DNA of 64,000 nt from assembly GCA_036824005.1 (NCBI GenBank), contig DAITBA010000006.1, forward strand, positions 62,001-126,000, read 5' to 3'. Position numbers and translations under genes: made by a program. This DNA comes from DAITBA01 sp036824005 (GTDB taxonomy: Bacteria > Pseudomonadota > Gammaproteobacteria > Burkholderiales > Rhodocyclaceae). Numbering within the stretch: the first letter of the stretch is position 1; each line of letters opens with the position of its first letter. Below the pieces are notes generated by a model. It had not been told where the DNA came from, ran no database searches, and worked only from the letters and a program-made list of their open reading frames with translations. Shown here piece by piece: positions 8,934 through 18,495 of the stretch.

Positions 8934-11900
8934 ATGATCCGGGCTCTGGTGCGCTTCTCCGTGCTGCGGCCGTGGCTGGTCTTGATGCTCGCGCTGGCAT
9001 GCCTGTTCTTTGGCACGCACCGCCTGGCGCAGGCCCCCCTGGAGGTCTTTCCCGAGTTCTCTCCGGCGCGCGTCGTAATTCAGACGGAAGCGCCGGGACT
9101 GTCGGCCGAACTGGTCGAGGTGCTGGTGACGCAGCCCATCGAAGCGGCACTGGCAGGCACGACCGGGGTGCGCGCGCTGCGCTCGCAGTCCATCCCGGGC
9201 CTGTCCGTCGTGACTGTGATCTTCGACGAGCGCAGCGATCTTTTTCGCAACCGGCAACTGGTAGCGGAGCGCGCCTCCGGCCTCGCAACCCAGCTTCCGC
9301 GCGGCGTATCGCTGGTAATTACGCCGCTGACATCTTCGGCAAGCACGGTTCTCACCGTCGGCCTCACCTCCGCCGAGCGCAACCTGACCGAGCTGCGCAC
9401 GCTCGCCGACTGGACCCTGCGGCCTCACCTGATGAGCGTCGAAGGCGTCGCCGACGTAAACGTCTTCGGTGGCCGCGTCGAGCAATGGGAAATCCGGCTC
9501 GCGCCGGAAAAGCTGGCGGCGGCCGGCGTCTCCCTGCAGGAAGTAATGGCGGCCGCACAGCGCGCCACGGGCGTGCGCGGCGCCGGCTTCATCGAGAGCG
9601 ATGCCCAGCGCATCATCGTCACCAGCGAGGCCCATGCGCTGGGACCGGACTCCCTCGCCCAGGCAGTGGTCGTGCGGCGCGCCGGCCACGTCGTTACCCT
9701 GGGTGACGTGGCGCAGCTCGCCGCCGGCAGCGCGCCGTCGATCAGCGGCGCGCAGATTGACACTCAGCCGGGTGTCATGCTCATGATTCAGGGACAGCTG
9801 GGTGCCAATGTCTTCCAGGTTACCCAGGCACTGGAGACGGCCCTGCGCGAAATGGCGCCAGTGCTCGAACGCGAGCGTGTCACGCTGCATCCGGGACTGT
9901 TCCGACCGGCCAACTTCATCGAAACGGCGCTGGGCAACGTGCGCCAGGACATTTTGGTCGGCTCGGCGTTGGTGGTCGCGATTCTTTTTCTGTTCCTGTT
10001 CAATGCGCGCACGGCATTCATCTCTGCCCTCGCAATACCGCTGTCCTTGATCAGCGCGGCGGCCGTGCTCAGCCTGGCCGGCTTCACGATCAATATCATG
10101 GTTCTCGGCGGACTGGCGATCGCGCTGGGCGAGGTGGTCGATGACGCAATCATCGACACGGAGAACGTCTATCGCCGTCTGCGCGAGAACCGCGCCGCGG
10201 GTCTGCCGTCGCCCGGCTGGCAGGTGGTACTGACGGCATCGCTGGAGGTCCGCAGCTCCGTCGTCTATGCCACATTCATCGTGGCGCTGGTGTTCGTGCC
10301 CTTGCTCACATTGGGCGGAGTTGCCGGCAAGCTGTTCGCCCCCCTCGGGCTGGCCTATATCCTGGCTATCCTCGCCTCGCTCGTCGTGGCGCTGACCGTG
10401 ACCCCGGCACTGTCGTGCCTGCTGCTCGCGCGCCGCGCGCTTGGTGTTGCGGAACCGCCGCTTGTCGCGGCGCTGAAGCAATCATACGTCCGGACGCTGC
10501 GCGCCGTGGAACGACACGCCACGGCCGTAATGGCGAGCGTCGCGATCGTGCTGACGGCCGCTTTGGCCGTATTGCCGCTGCTTGCCGCGGAGTTCATCCC
10601 CCACCTCAAGGAAGGGCACTACATCATCCACATGTCGGCCGTGCCCGGCACCGCGGAGGCGGAGACACTGCGCTTGGGCACGCGGGTGACGGAAGCCGTG
10701 CTGAAGATCCCCGGCGTGCAGTCGGTGGCCCAATGGGTCGGGCGGGCCCAGAATGGTGCCGATACTTTCGGCGTGCATTACAGCGAGTTCGAGGTGGAAC
10801 TGGATGCCCGCTCCGGCGCAGAGCAAGACCGCATCCTGCGTAGCATCCGCAAGCTGCTCGCTGGCGACGACGGCGATGCCGACCGTTCCGACGAGCAGCG
10901 AGAGGGCGCGCAGCGGCGTTTCCTGGGCGTCAATTTCGCAGTCAATACGTTCCTCACCGAGCGCATCGAGGAGACGGTTTCCGGATACACCGCGCCGCTC
11001 GTCGTGCAGGTATTCGGTGCCAGCTTGGCCCTGCTCGACCGCGATGCCCGGGACGTGGCCCGCGCCCTGGTGCGCGTCCCCGGCGCGCACGAGGTGCAGC
11101 TCCAGGCGCAGCCGGGCAACCCCCAGTTCGCCGTGCGGCTGCGGCCGGACCGCATCGCCGAGTTCGGCCTGAATCACGCCGATGTCATCGAGGCGGTCGA
11201 GGTGGCCATCGCAGGCACGCAGGTCGGTCAGATCTATCACGAGTCGCGCGCTGTGCGCGTCGCCGCCACGATCGAGCCGGAAGCGCGCCGCCACCCGGCA
11301 CAGTTGGCCGGCCTGTTGCTGCGCAGCCCGCGCGGCGAGCTGGTTCGCCTCGATCAGCTGGCCGAGATCCATGCCGACGAAGGACGCTACAAGATCCTGC
11401 GCGAAGGCGGCAAGCGCGTACAGACCATCACGGCGAACATTGGCGGCCGCGACTATCGCGAGTTCGTAGATGACGTGCAGCGGGCGCTCGCCCAGGTCAA
11501 ACTCTCGCCCGGGAACTACGTCAGGCTGTCAGGCACGGCCGTCGCGCGCGACGAAGCAGGCCGCGAGCTGATTATCGAGGCCTTGCTCGCCGGTGTCGGC
11601 GTCCTGTTGTTGCTCCTGCTCGCCTTCAACAGTGCGCGCAACCTCGCGCTAACATTGGTAAACCTGCCCTTCGCCCTGGTCGGCGGGGTGATCGCCGCAG
11701 TGGCCAGCGGCGCCACACTGTCGCTCGGTTCGCTGGTGGGTTTCGTCACGCTGTTCGGCATCACGCTGCGCAACTCGATCATGCTCGTTTCCCACTACCA
11801 GCATCTGGTCGAGGAGGACGGCCTGGCATGGAACCTGGAGACTGCCATTCGCGGCGCCAGCGAACGTCTGCCCTCCATTCTCATGACAGCCCTGGTTACG

Positions 11901-12101
11901 GCAATCGGCCTGCTGCCCCTTGCCCTGGGGAGCGGCGAACCGGGCCGGGAGATCGAGGGCCCCATGGCCCTCATCATCGTCGGCGGCCTGCTCACCTCGA
12001 CCATCCTGAACCTGCTCATCCTGCCGGCGGTATTGCTGCGGTACGGCCGCTTTGCGCCGCCAGCCAAGGCGCAGGCTGGCATTTCGCCGCAGCGAGACTA
12101 A
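8934..12101 (+). CDS. RND efflux pump inner-membrane subunit, CusA/CzcA-like
   Basis: A 1055-aa proton-driven pump of normal RND length. Features are TM1 at residues 12-30, the APLEVFPEFSP and LVTQPIEAAL porter-domain blocks, two large periplasmic loops (about 35-335 and 560-865) and a 12-TM pattern. TM4 reads LGGLAIALGEVVDDAIID followed by TENVYRRL. The VD and TEN acids match the HME class, but the position equivalent to the first Asp of the CzcA DFG motif is Ala and extra acids are present. I therefore call it HME-like without naming a metal. It lies 27 nt after the adaptor and completes the tripartite operon. Confidence 0.88.
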   Translation: MIRALVRFSVLRPWLVLMLALACLFFGTHRLAQAPLEVFPEFSPARVVIQTEAPGLSAELVEVLVTQPIEAALAGTTGVRALRSQSIPGLSVVTVIFDERSDLFRNRQLVAERASGLATQLPRGVSLVITPLTSSASTVLTVGLTSAERNLTELRTLADWTLRPHLMSVEGVADVNVFGGRVEQWEIRLAPEKLAAAGVSLQEVMAAAQRATGVRGAGFIESDAQRIIVTSEAHALGPDSLAQAVVVRRAGHVVTLGDVAQLAAGSAPSISGAQIDTQPGVMLMIQGQLGANVFQVTQALETALREMAPVLERERVTLHPGLFRPANFIETALGNVRQDILVGSALVVAILFLFLFNARTAFISALAIPLSLISAAAVLSLAGFTINIMVLGGLAIALGEVVDDAIIDTENVYRRLRENRAAGLPSPGWQVVLTASLEVRSSVVYATFIVALVFVPLLTLGGVAGKLFAPLGLAYILAILASLVVALTVTPALSCLLLARRALGVAEPPLVAALKQSYVRTLRAVERHATAVMASVAIVLTAALAVLPLLAAEFIPHLKEGHYIIHMSAVPGTAEAETLRLGTRVTEAVLKIPGVQSVAQWVGRAQNGADTFGVHYSEFEVELDARSGAEQDRILRSIRKLLAGDDGDADRSDEQREGAQRRFLGVNFAVNTFLTERIEETVSGYTAPLVVQVFGASLALLDRDARDVARALVRVPGAHEVQLQAQPGNPQFAVRLRPDRIAEFGLNHADVIEAVEVAIAGTQVGQIYHESRAVRVAATIEPEARRHPAQLAGLLLRSPRGELVRLDQLAEIHADEGRYKILREGGKRVQTITANIGGRDYREFVDDVQRALAQVKLSPGNYVRLSGTAVARDEAGRELIIEALLAGVGVLLLLLLAFNSARNLALTLVNLPFALVGGVIAAVASGATLSLGSLVGFVTLFGITLRNSIMLVSHYQHLVEEDGLAWNLETAIRGASERLPSILMTALVTAIGLLPLALGSGEPGREIEGPMALIIVGGLLTSTILNLLILPAVLLRYGRFAPPAKAQAGISPQRD

Positions 12102-12243
12102 TGTCATGAATCGGGCATGAACAAGGTCATGGCAGGGTGCCGCCGACGAAGGTAGACTGCGCGTCCTGCCTTGGGCGCGGCGACGCGTTGGGGCGGCAAC
12201 CCGACCCACAACAGGCTTCCCCGCCAAACATGCGGCTGCCGAC

Positions 12244-12546
12244 ATGAAAGAAATCACGAGCTTTCGCGAGTTCTATCCGCTCTACGTCGCCGGACACCGG
12301 AACCGGTTCTGTCGGCTCATGCATTTCATCGGCAGCGTCCTGGCCTTGGCCATTCTCGGGTATGTGCTCATCAAACGCGAATGGCAATGGCTGCTGGCCG
12401 TGCCTGTGGCGGCACATGGACTCGCCCTGTTTGGTCACGTCGCCTTCGAGAAGAACCGTCCCTTTGTCTTTGTGCATCCGCTCAAGGGATGGGCTGGCGC
12501 ATGGGTCATGTTCTGGCACATGCTGACCGGCGAGATGGAGCACTGA
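12244..12546 (+). CDS. Mpo1-like (DUF962) small membrane protein
   Basis: A 100-aa protein with the DUF962/Mpo1-like layout: a short FREFYPLYVAGHRNRFCRLMHF block with conserved His residues, two hydrophobic helices (about 30-47 and 52-68), and an FEKNRPFVFVHPLKGW block before the C-terminus. Yeast Mpo1 is an iron-dependent dioxygenase of fatty-acid alpha-oxidation; the function of bacterial homologues is largely unproven. The stop is immediately followed by the ATG of the next small gene, so the two are probably co-translated. Confidence 0.75.
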   Translation: MKEITSFREFYPLYVAGHRNRFCRLMHFIGSVLALAILGYVLIKREWQWLLAVPVAAHGLALFGHVAFEKNRPFVFVHPLKGWAGAWVMFWHMLTGEMEH

Positions 12547-12771
12547 ATGCGGCATTCTCCCATCCGGTCGTCCGTTCATGCCGCAGTACTGAGTCTGACG
12601 ACCGCAATGCTCGCCGCCTGCGGTGAAAAGCCCGCGCCCGTACCCGTACAGCAACAACCCAGTGTCATCGAACCGCAAATGCGCGCGCTGGAACGTGCCA
12701 AAGGCGTCGAGCAGACCATTCAGAATAGCGCCGACAATCAGCGCCGGGCAATCGACGAAGCTGGCAGGTAG
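12547..12771 (+). CDS. Small hypothetical lipoprotein
   Basis: A 74-aa ORF starting on the base after the preceding stop. It has a typical lipoprotein signal, a short basic N-terminus, a hydrophobic stretch and LTTAMLAACG, giving a Cys near residue 25. A Pro/Gln-rich linker and a short charged helix follow. No family is recognised. The overlap-free but contiguous arrangement with the Mpo1-like gene and the clean lipobox support its being real. Confidence 0.6.
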   Translation: MRHSPIRSSVHAAVLSLTTAMLAACGEKPAPVPVQQQPSVIEPQMRALERAKGVEQTIQNSADNQRRAIDEAGR

Positions 12772-12790
12772 TACCGACGGGTGACGCCGG

Positions 12791-13438
12791 TCAGCCTTGC
12801 GCCGAAGGCGTTTCGAGCCAATCCACGACGGGCTGCCACTGTTCGATGTCCTTGCCTGCCCGGGCGGGCGGCAGATCGAACACCGTTAGCCCGTGGGCGG
12901 CGGCCTGAACGTATAGCTGCGTGTCCCGGAGATATCCCAGCACCGGCAGATCGTAGGCGGCGAGAAACCGCTCCAGCTCGTGGGCAGCCCGCGTGCGCGC
13001 GTCGACTCGCATGCCGACCACTGCGACGGTAGCACGGCCATGGCGCACGACCTTTTCATCGAGTAGCACGGACAGGAAATCGCGCGTCGCCAGGATGTCG
13101 AACAGCGACGGCTGCAAGGGCACGAGAACGCGATTGACGAGCTTGAGCACGTGCGCGAGCTTCTTGCCATGCAGTCCGGCAGGTGAGTCGAGCACGACAT
13201 GAGTCGTGCCCAGCGGCGGGCGCGCTGGCCGGTCAGGGTCGTTGATCTCGACGTCCCAGGTGCGGATTTGCGGCAACGACGACGGGCGCAACTTCAGCCA
13301 TTCCCGCGAGGATTGCTGGCGGTCGATGTCGCCGAGCATGACGCGCCGGCCGGCCCGTGCCAAATAGCCTGCCAGATTGGTCGCAAGGGTCGTCTTGCCC
13401 GAGCCGCCCTTCGGGTTGGCGACGAGTACGGATTCCAT
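12791..13438 (-). CDS. Orphan ParA/MinD-family ATPase
   Basis: A 215-aa P-loop ATPase with a deviant Walker A motif NPKGGSGKTTLATNLA at residues 8-23, a switch-I-like DIDRQQSS and a Walker B-like HVVLDSPAG. These features place it in the ParA/MipZ/MinD group, which positions DNA or protein cargo through ATP-dependent dimerisation. No ParB, parS-like repeat or replication gene lies nearby, so a plasmid-partition role is unlikely. It converges on the small lipoprotein and lies 62 nt downstream of an exported protein gene on the same strand. Confidence 0.85.
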   Translation of the reverse strand: MESVLVANPKGGSGKTTLATNLAGYLARAGRRVMLGDIDRQQSSREWLKLRPSSLPQIRTWDVEINDPDRPARPPLGTTHVVLDSPAGLHGKKLAHVLKLVNRVLVPLQPSLFDILATRDFLSVLLDEKVVRHGRATVAVVGMRVDARTRAAHELERFLAAYDLPVLGYLRDTQLYVQAAAHGLTVFDLPPARAGKDIEQWQPVVDWLETPSAQG

Positions 13439-13500
13439 GCCCGGAGCTTAGCACAGAGCCCTGGCGGGGCTGCGGAGCGGCGCGGCCAGTGGCGAGCGCG

Positions 13501-13881
13501 TTACCGCTTGCGCGCCTCAACCCGTGCCTTGTCGATGGCGGCCTTCATCTCGCGGTCTGCGGCGGCGATCTGCTGACGCTGCTCCTCCGTCAGCCGCGTC
13601 TTGCTCTCGCGCTCCAGCGCCGGAATGACAGCGTATTTAGGATCGGAGGCGCGCCAGTCATTGGCATTGGGCAGCCAGGCGAGAATCTTGTTCGCCGGCG
13701 TGCCGGATAGTTCGGAAACCTGCTGGGCGAAACGCCCTTGCGCCCGCTTGATTTCGGCATTGAGGTAGGCAGCCTGCGCCGGCGTATGAACGCCTTCCTG
13801 GGCGAAGGCCGGAACCGGCAATTGGGCGCTCGCAAGGACGCAGAACACGGCCAAGTATGTGCAACGGTTTCGGAGTTTCAT
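13501..13881 (-). CDS. Hypothetical exported protein
   Basis: A 126-aa ORF with a clear Sec signal peptide (MKLRNRC, hydrophobic core, then PVPAFA before QEG, cleavage near residue 28). The mature part is about 100 residues, mostly charged helix, with NANDWRASDPKYAVIPALE in the middle and a Lys/Arg-rich end. I recognise no family. Its surroundings (ParA downstream, quinone reductase upstream) give no functional hint. Confidence 0.6.
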   Translation of the reverse strand: MKLRNRCTYLAVFCVLASAQLPVPAFAQEGVHTPAQAAYLNAEIKRAQGRFAQQVSELSGTPANKILAWLPNANDWRASDPKYAVIPALERESKTRLTEEQRQQIAAADREMKAAIDKARVEARKR

Positions 13882-13926
13882 CTACGACCCTGCATTGAAG
13901 CACAAGTATACCTTTCCCTGACAACG

Positions 13927-14901
13927 CTAGGGCAGAAGAACGGTTGACCCGGTCGTGCGGCGCGCCTCGAGGTCCTGCTGAGCCCGCGCCGCGTCCGCTA
14001 GGGCATAGGTCTGATTGACCTCGATCTTCACTGTGCCGCTGACCACGACATCGAACAGATCGCGCGCCATGCGCAAGAGATCGTCGCGCTTGGCGGTGTA
14101 GGAAAACAACGTCGGCCGCGTCAAGAACAGAGAACCCTTCTGTGCCAGCAGCGCGACGTCCACCGGCGGCACCGGACCGGAGGCGTTGCCAAAGCTGACC
14201 ATCAAACCGAGCGGGCGCAGGCAGTCGAGCGAGGCCATGAAGGTGTCCTTGCCGACGGAGTCGTAGACGACGGCCACTCCGGCACCGCCGGTGATCTCAC
14301 GCACCCGTTTGGTCAGATCCTCCCGCGTATAGACAATCGGATATCGGCAGCCGTGGGCATGCGCCAGCTCGGCCTTGGCGTCGGAACCGACGGTGCCGAT
14401 GACGGTCGCCCCCAAAGCACTCGCCCACTGGCAAGCGATAAGGCCCACCCCGCCCGCCGCGGCGTGGATCAGGACGACGTCTCCGGCCTTGACGGCGTAG
14501 GTCCGCCGCAGCAGGTACTGGGCCGTCAATCCCTGCAGCATCATGGCGGCGGCTTGCTCGAACCCGATGCCCTCGGGCAGGCGCAGCAGCCGGTCGGCGG
14601 GCATGCACCGCACTTGCGCATAGGCGCCCACCGGCCCGCCGGCATAGGCGACGCGATCGCCGATACTGACGTCCGTAACCCCGGCACCGACTGCCTCGAC
14701 GATGCCGGCGCCTTCCAGGCCGATGCCGGACGGCAGCGGCAGCGGATAAAGCCCGGTGCGGTGGTAGATATCGATGTAGTTCAGGCCGACGGCCTGATGG
14801 CGCAGGCGCACTTCGGCCGGCCCGGGCTCGCCAACCTCGACCGCCTGCCATTGCAGGACCTCCGGGCCACCGGTTCGTTCGATGCGTATGGCATTAGGCA
14901 T
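13927..14901 (-). CDS. NADPH:quinone oxidoreductase, zinc-independent MDR family
   Basis: A 324-aa medium-chain dehydrogenase/reductase resembling QorA, the NADPH-dependent one-electron quinone reductase. The N-terminal GroES-like domain includes VGLNYIDIYHRTGLYPLPLP, the usual quinone-reductase signature. The nucleotide-binding fold has AAAGGVGLIACQWA and, further on, GATVIGTVGS. Catalytic-zinc ligands of alcohol dehydrogenases are absent, as expected. A GGAGAGA ribosome site precedes ATG 14901. It is 21 nt downstream of the phospholipase gene, so possibly co-transcribed. Confidence 0.88.
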   Translation of the reverse strand: MPNAIRIERTGGPEVLQWQAVEVGEPGPAEVRLRHQAVGLNYIDIYHRTGLYPLPLPSGIGLEGAGIVEAVGAGVTDVSIGDRVAYAGGPVGAYAQVRCMPADRLLRLPEGIGFEQAAAMMLQGLTAQYLLRRTYAVKAGDVVLIHAAAGGVGLIACQWASALGATVIGTVGSDAKAELAHAHGCRYPIVYTREDLTKRVREITGGAGVAVVYDSVGKDTFMASLDCLRPLGLMVSFGNASGPVPPVDVALLAQKGSLFLTRPTLFSYTAKRDDLLRMARDLFDVVVSGTVKIEVNQTYALADAARAQQDLEARRTTGSTVLLP

Positions 14902-14922
14902 GATTCTCTCCCCGGCACGCCG

Positions 14923-16038
14923 TCAGCGCACGATGGAAAAGCCGAGCCGGAACTCCGGTCGCCGCCTGTGATTGTAGTCCAGGATGCTCTCGCCGTAGCC
15001 GGCAAAGTACTGGGCATGAATGAAGCCGCCGACGTTGGAGAATAGCGAGCGCTTGAGGCGGTAGGACAGATCCAGCTGTGCACTGCCCTTGCCGGCGCTT
15101 CCGCGGCGCACATGCAGCTGCCCGATCAATCCCTGATGATCACCGCCACGCACGGTGAGATCCGTGTAGCCGCGATAGCGCGCGATGTCGGGATTATCTT
15201 CGCGGTCGAGGTAATACCAGAACTTCGGCGTAATCTCGAAGAAGTTGCCGCGATCGAGCGCGAAGTGCCAGGTCGGACGCACGAAAAGCGTGTCGATGCT
15301 GCGCGAATCGGTGCCCTCCCGGCCGTTCGACTCATGCTCGTAGCCGGCGCGAATGGACAGGCGCGGCCCGGTTTCCGCGAGCTTCGGCGTCCAGTCGTAA
15401 AAGAAGCTCGGCCGATAGCTCGTGTCGCGGAACGGCTTCGAGTCCCCGGACAGATCCCAGATGGAATTCTGGGTGTAGGCAAAATAGAAATGCTCGATGC
15501 CGGGCAGGAAGCCTGCCAGCAGCCCGGCCGGATCGAACAGGCGGTACTTCATGCTCAACTGGAAGCGCGCCGTAACATCATCACCGCTGCTGCCGACAAT
15601 AAAATACATCGGCTCGTTGGCCTGCAACGCGGGGCTCGGCGGTCCTTCCGCCGACGGCGGCGCGGCCGGCTTGCCGACTTTCTCTTCGATGGCGACGGCC
15701 AACGCCGAGGGCACCACGGACTGAATCAGCAGCTTGGTCGAGGCCGAGTCGGATAATTCGATCGTCACCAGACCGGCGAAATCCGCCGGCATCGTCAGCC
15801 GGTAGCGCGCCTGGCCGGTACCGGCATGCTCCGTGCGTTCGAGCAGCGTCGGCAGCTTTCTCTCCCCGAGAGAGATCGTCGCGCGCAGGCGATCGGGAGC
15901 GAGTTCGCCGGGCGGCGCGACGACGACCACTTCCACAGACCTGCCAGCGGCAACTTCCGTCGTCGGCGCGGCGATCAGCCACTGGGCCAGCGCAGGATGG
16001 GCGAGTGCGAACCAAGCGAACCCGAGGACGCCCTTCAT
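14923..16038 (-). CDS. pldA: Outer-membrane phospholipase A (OMPLA), with N-terminal extension
   Basis: A 371-aa outer-membrane phospholipase that hydrolyses phospholipids misplaced in the outer leaflet. After a signal peptide (cleavage near HPALA-Q), about 110 residues form a beta-rich region not found in E. coli PldA. A Pro-rich linker (KPAAPPSAEGPPSP) follows, then the 12-strand barrel. The catalytic block is GYEHESNGREG, supplying the His and Ser of the HxSNG motif, and the family's terminal GYGESILDYN block is present. The dimer calcium-site residues are not assignable by eye. The Ig-like nature of the extension is inference. Confidence 0.88.
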   Translation of the reverse strand: MKGVLGFAWFALAHPALAQWLIAAPTTEVAAGRSVEVVVVAPPGELAPDRLRATISLGERKLPTLLERTEHAGTGQARYRLTMPADFAGLVTIELSDSASTKLLIQSVVPSALAVAIEEKVGKPAAPPSAEGPPSPALQANEPMYFIVGSSGDDVTARFQLSMKYRLFDPAGLLAGFLPGIEHFYFAYTQNSIWDLSGDSKPFRDTSYRPSFFYDWTPKLAETGPRLSIRAGYEHESNGREGTDSRSIDTLFVRPTWHFALDRGNFFEITPKFWYYLDREDNPDIARYRGYTDLTVRGGDHQGLIGQLHVRRGSAGKGSAQLDLSYRLKRSLFSNVGGFIHAQYFAGYGESILDYNHRRRPEFRLGFSIVR

Positions 16039-16083
16039 GGCCGGCCCCGCACGCGGATGGGCGGCGAGGCAAACGGCGAACGA

Positions 16084-18378
16084 TCAGCCTCGTCGCGAAC
16101 TCGCATCCACCACTCCCAGCGCCGTCATATTGACCAGCCGGCGCACCGTCGCGGTTTGCGTCAGGATCTGCACCGGCATCGCGGCGCCCAGTAGCATTGG
16201 CCCGATGGTAATGCCCTCGCCGCTGATCGTCTTGACCAAGTTGAACGAGATGTTGGCGGCATCGAGATTCGGCATGACGAGCAGGTTCGCCTCGCCGTCG
16301 AGGATCGAGTGCGGATGCACGCGCCGCCGCATCTCCTCCGACAGCGCGGCATCGGCATGCATCTCGCCGTCCACCATCAGCTCCGGCGCGCGCCGCGCGA
16401 TCAACTCACGCGCCGCGCGCATCTTGCGCGAGGAATCCGAATCGCGACTGCCGAAGTTCGAGTGCGACAACAATGCGAGCTGCGGCGCAAGCCCGAACCG
16501 GCGCACCTCGTGTGCCGCCATGATTGCGATCTCGGCAATCTGCTCGACCGTGGGGTCGACATTGACATAGGGATCGGTGATGAACAGCGTGTGTTCCGGC
16601 AGCAGAAGTACGCTCATCGCGGCGAAGATCTTCGCATCGGCCTTGAGTCCGATGACGTCGGCGATCTGGGCGAGGTGGTCTTCGTAGCGCCCGAAGGTAC
16701 CGCAAATGACGGCATCGCCGTCACCGCGCCGCAGCAGCATAGCCGCCATGAGCGTGGTGTCGCGACGCATTGCCGCCTTGGCGATTTCGGGCGTCACGCC
16801 GCGCCGGCCCATCAGGTTCTGGTACTCCATCCAGAGCTCGCGGTAGCGCGGATCGGACTCGGTATTCACAACTTCGAAGTCCTCGCCCATCTTCAACCGC
16901 AGGCCGTAACGCTCGATGCGCATCTCGATCACCTGCGGGCGGCCGATCAGGATCGGCGTCGCCAGTCCCTCGTCGATGACGATGCGGATCGCCCGCAGCA
17001 CGCGCTCGTCCTCGCCCTCGGCATAGATAACGCGCTTGTGCTCCGGCGCCACCTCTTTCGCCGATGTGAATACCGGCCGCATGATCAGGCCGGAGCGATA
17101 GATGAAATGGGTGAGGTGATGGCGATAGGCATCGAAATCGGCGATGGGTCGCGTCGCCACGCCCGATTCCATCGCCGCCTTGGCCACCGCCGGCGCAATC
17201 TCGACGATCAGTCGCGGATCGAAAGGCTTGGGAATGATGTAGTCCGGACCGAAGTTCAGCTCCTGGTCGCCATAGGCCATGGCCACTACATCGGATTGCT
17301 CGGCTTCCGCCAGCTCGGCAATCGCCTTGACGCAGGCGAGCTGCATCGCTTCGGTGATGCGTGTAGCGCCCACGTCCAGCGCACCGCGGAAAATGAAGGG
17401 AAAGCACAGCACGTTGTTGACCTGATTCGGATAGTCCGACCGGCCGGTCGCAATGATGCAGTCGGGACGCACGTGTTTCGCTACCTCGGGCATGATCTCC
17501 GGCACTGGGTTGGCGAGCGCCAGAATCAGCGGTTTGTCGGCCATGCGCTTGACCATGGCCTGCGACAGCACGCCCGCGGTCGAGCAGCCGAGAAAGACGT
17601 CAGCGCCTTCGATGACGTCGGCAAGCTGGCGTGCCTTGGTCTGCTGCGCGTAGCGCGCCTTGTTCGGCTCCATGTTCGGCTCGCGGCCGACGAAGATGAC
17701 TCCCTTGCTGTCGCAGACGAACACGTTCTCGCGCCTGATCCCCAGCTTGACCATGAGATCGAGGCAGGCGATCGCCGCCGCGCCGGCGCCGGAGCAAACT
17801 AGCTTGACGGCGCCGATGTCCTTGCCGACGACTTTCAGTCCATTGAGCAGGGCTGCGCTCGATATGATCGCGGTGCCGTGCTGATCGTCGTGGAAGACCG
17901 GGATCTTCATGCGCTCGCGCAGCTTCTGCTCGATGTAAAAGCACTCGGGCGCTTTGATGTCCTCGAGGTTGACGCCGCCCAGGGTCGGCTCCAGGGCGGC
18001 GATGATGTCGATCAGCCTGTCGGGATCGTGCTCGGCGATCTCGATATCGAAGACGTCGATGCCGGCGAACTTCTTGAACAGGCAGCCCTTGCCTTCCATC
18101 ACTGGCTTGGCGGCGAGAGGCCCGATGTTGCCCAGGCCCAGCACGGCCGTGCCGTTGGTGACGACGCCGACGAGATTACCGCGTGCCGTGAGTGTACCGA
18201 CCTCCGCCGGCTCGGCAACGATCGCCGCGCAGGCCGCCGCAACACCTGGCGAATAAGCGAGCGCCAGGTCACGCTGGTTGGTCAGGCCCTTGGTGGGCAC
18301 GACCGAGATCTTGCCGTGGGTGGGCTTGCGGTGGTACTCGAGCGCGGCAGCGCTGAGATCCTTGTCCAATTCTTTCAT
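16084..18378 (-). CDS. maeB: NADP-dependent malic enzyme with fused phosphotransacetylase-like domain
   Basis: Oxidatively decarboxylates malate to pyruvate with NADP+. The 764-aa length fits MaeB-type enzymes: the N-terminal malic-enzyme half (about 1-430) contains LALAYSPGVAAAC, FHDDQHGTA and a GAGAAAIACLDL nucleotide-binding loop. The C-terminal third resembles phosphotransacetylase (IVIDEGLATPILIGRP) and in E. coli acts as an acetyl-CoA-responsive regulatory domain. ATG 18378 is preceded by GAGAGGA at good spacing. The open frame upstream to 18468 lacks homology. Confidence 0.95.
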   Translation of the reverse strand: MKELDKDLSAAALEYHRKPTHGKISVVPTKGLTNQRDLALAYSPGVAAACAAIVAEPAEVGTLTARGNLVGVVTNGTAVLGLGNIGPLAAKPVMEGKGCLFKKFAGIDVFDIEIAEHDPDRLIDIIAALEPTLGGVNLEDIKAPECFYIEQKLRERMKIPVFHDDQHGTAIISSAALLNGLKVVGKDIGAVKLVCSGAGAAAIACLDLMVKLGIRRENVFVCDSKGVIFVGREPNMEPNKARYAQQTKARQLADVIEGADVFLGCSTAGVLSQAMVKRMADKPLILALANPVPEIMPEVAKHVRPDCIIATGRSDYPNQVNNVLCFPFIFRGALDVGATRITEAMQLACVKAIAELAEAEQSDVVAMAYGDQELNFGPDYIIPKPFDPRLIVEIAPAVAKAAMESGVATRPIADFDAYRHHLTHFIYRSGLIMRPVFTSAKEVAPEHKRVIYAEGEDERVLRAIRIVIDEGLATPILIGRPQVIEMRIERYGLRLKMGEDFEVVNTESDPRYRELWMEYQNLMGRRGVTPEIAKAAMRRDTTLMAAMLLRRGDGDAVICGTFGRYEDHLAQIADVIGLKADAKIFAAMSVLLLPEHTLFITDPYVNVDPTVEQIAEIAIMAAHEVRRFGLAPQLALLSHSNFGSRDSDSSRKMRAARELIARRAPELMVDGEMHADAALSEEMRRRVHPHSILDGEANLLVMPNLDAANISFNLVKTISGEGITIGPMLLGAAMPVQILTQTATVRRLVNMTALGVVDASSRRG

Positions 18379-18495
18379 TTGGGGTCCTCTCGCCTGTTGC
18401 TGTTGTTGTATCGGTTTCCCGACATCATATCGCCGGGGGTCTGTGACGGCTATCGTGGCAAGCGGCAATCGCGGCGCCGGTGCCGTGCGCCGCCA

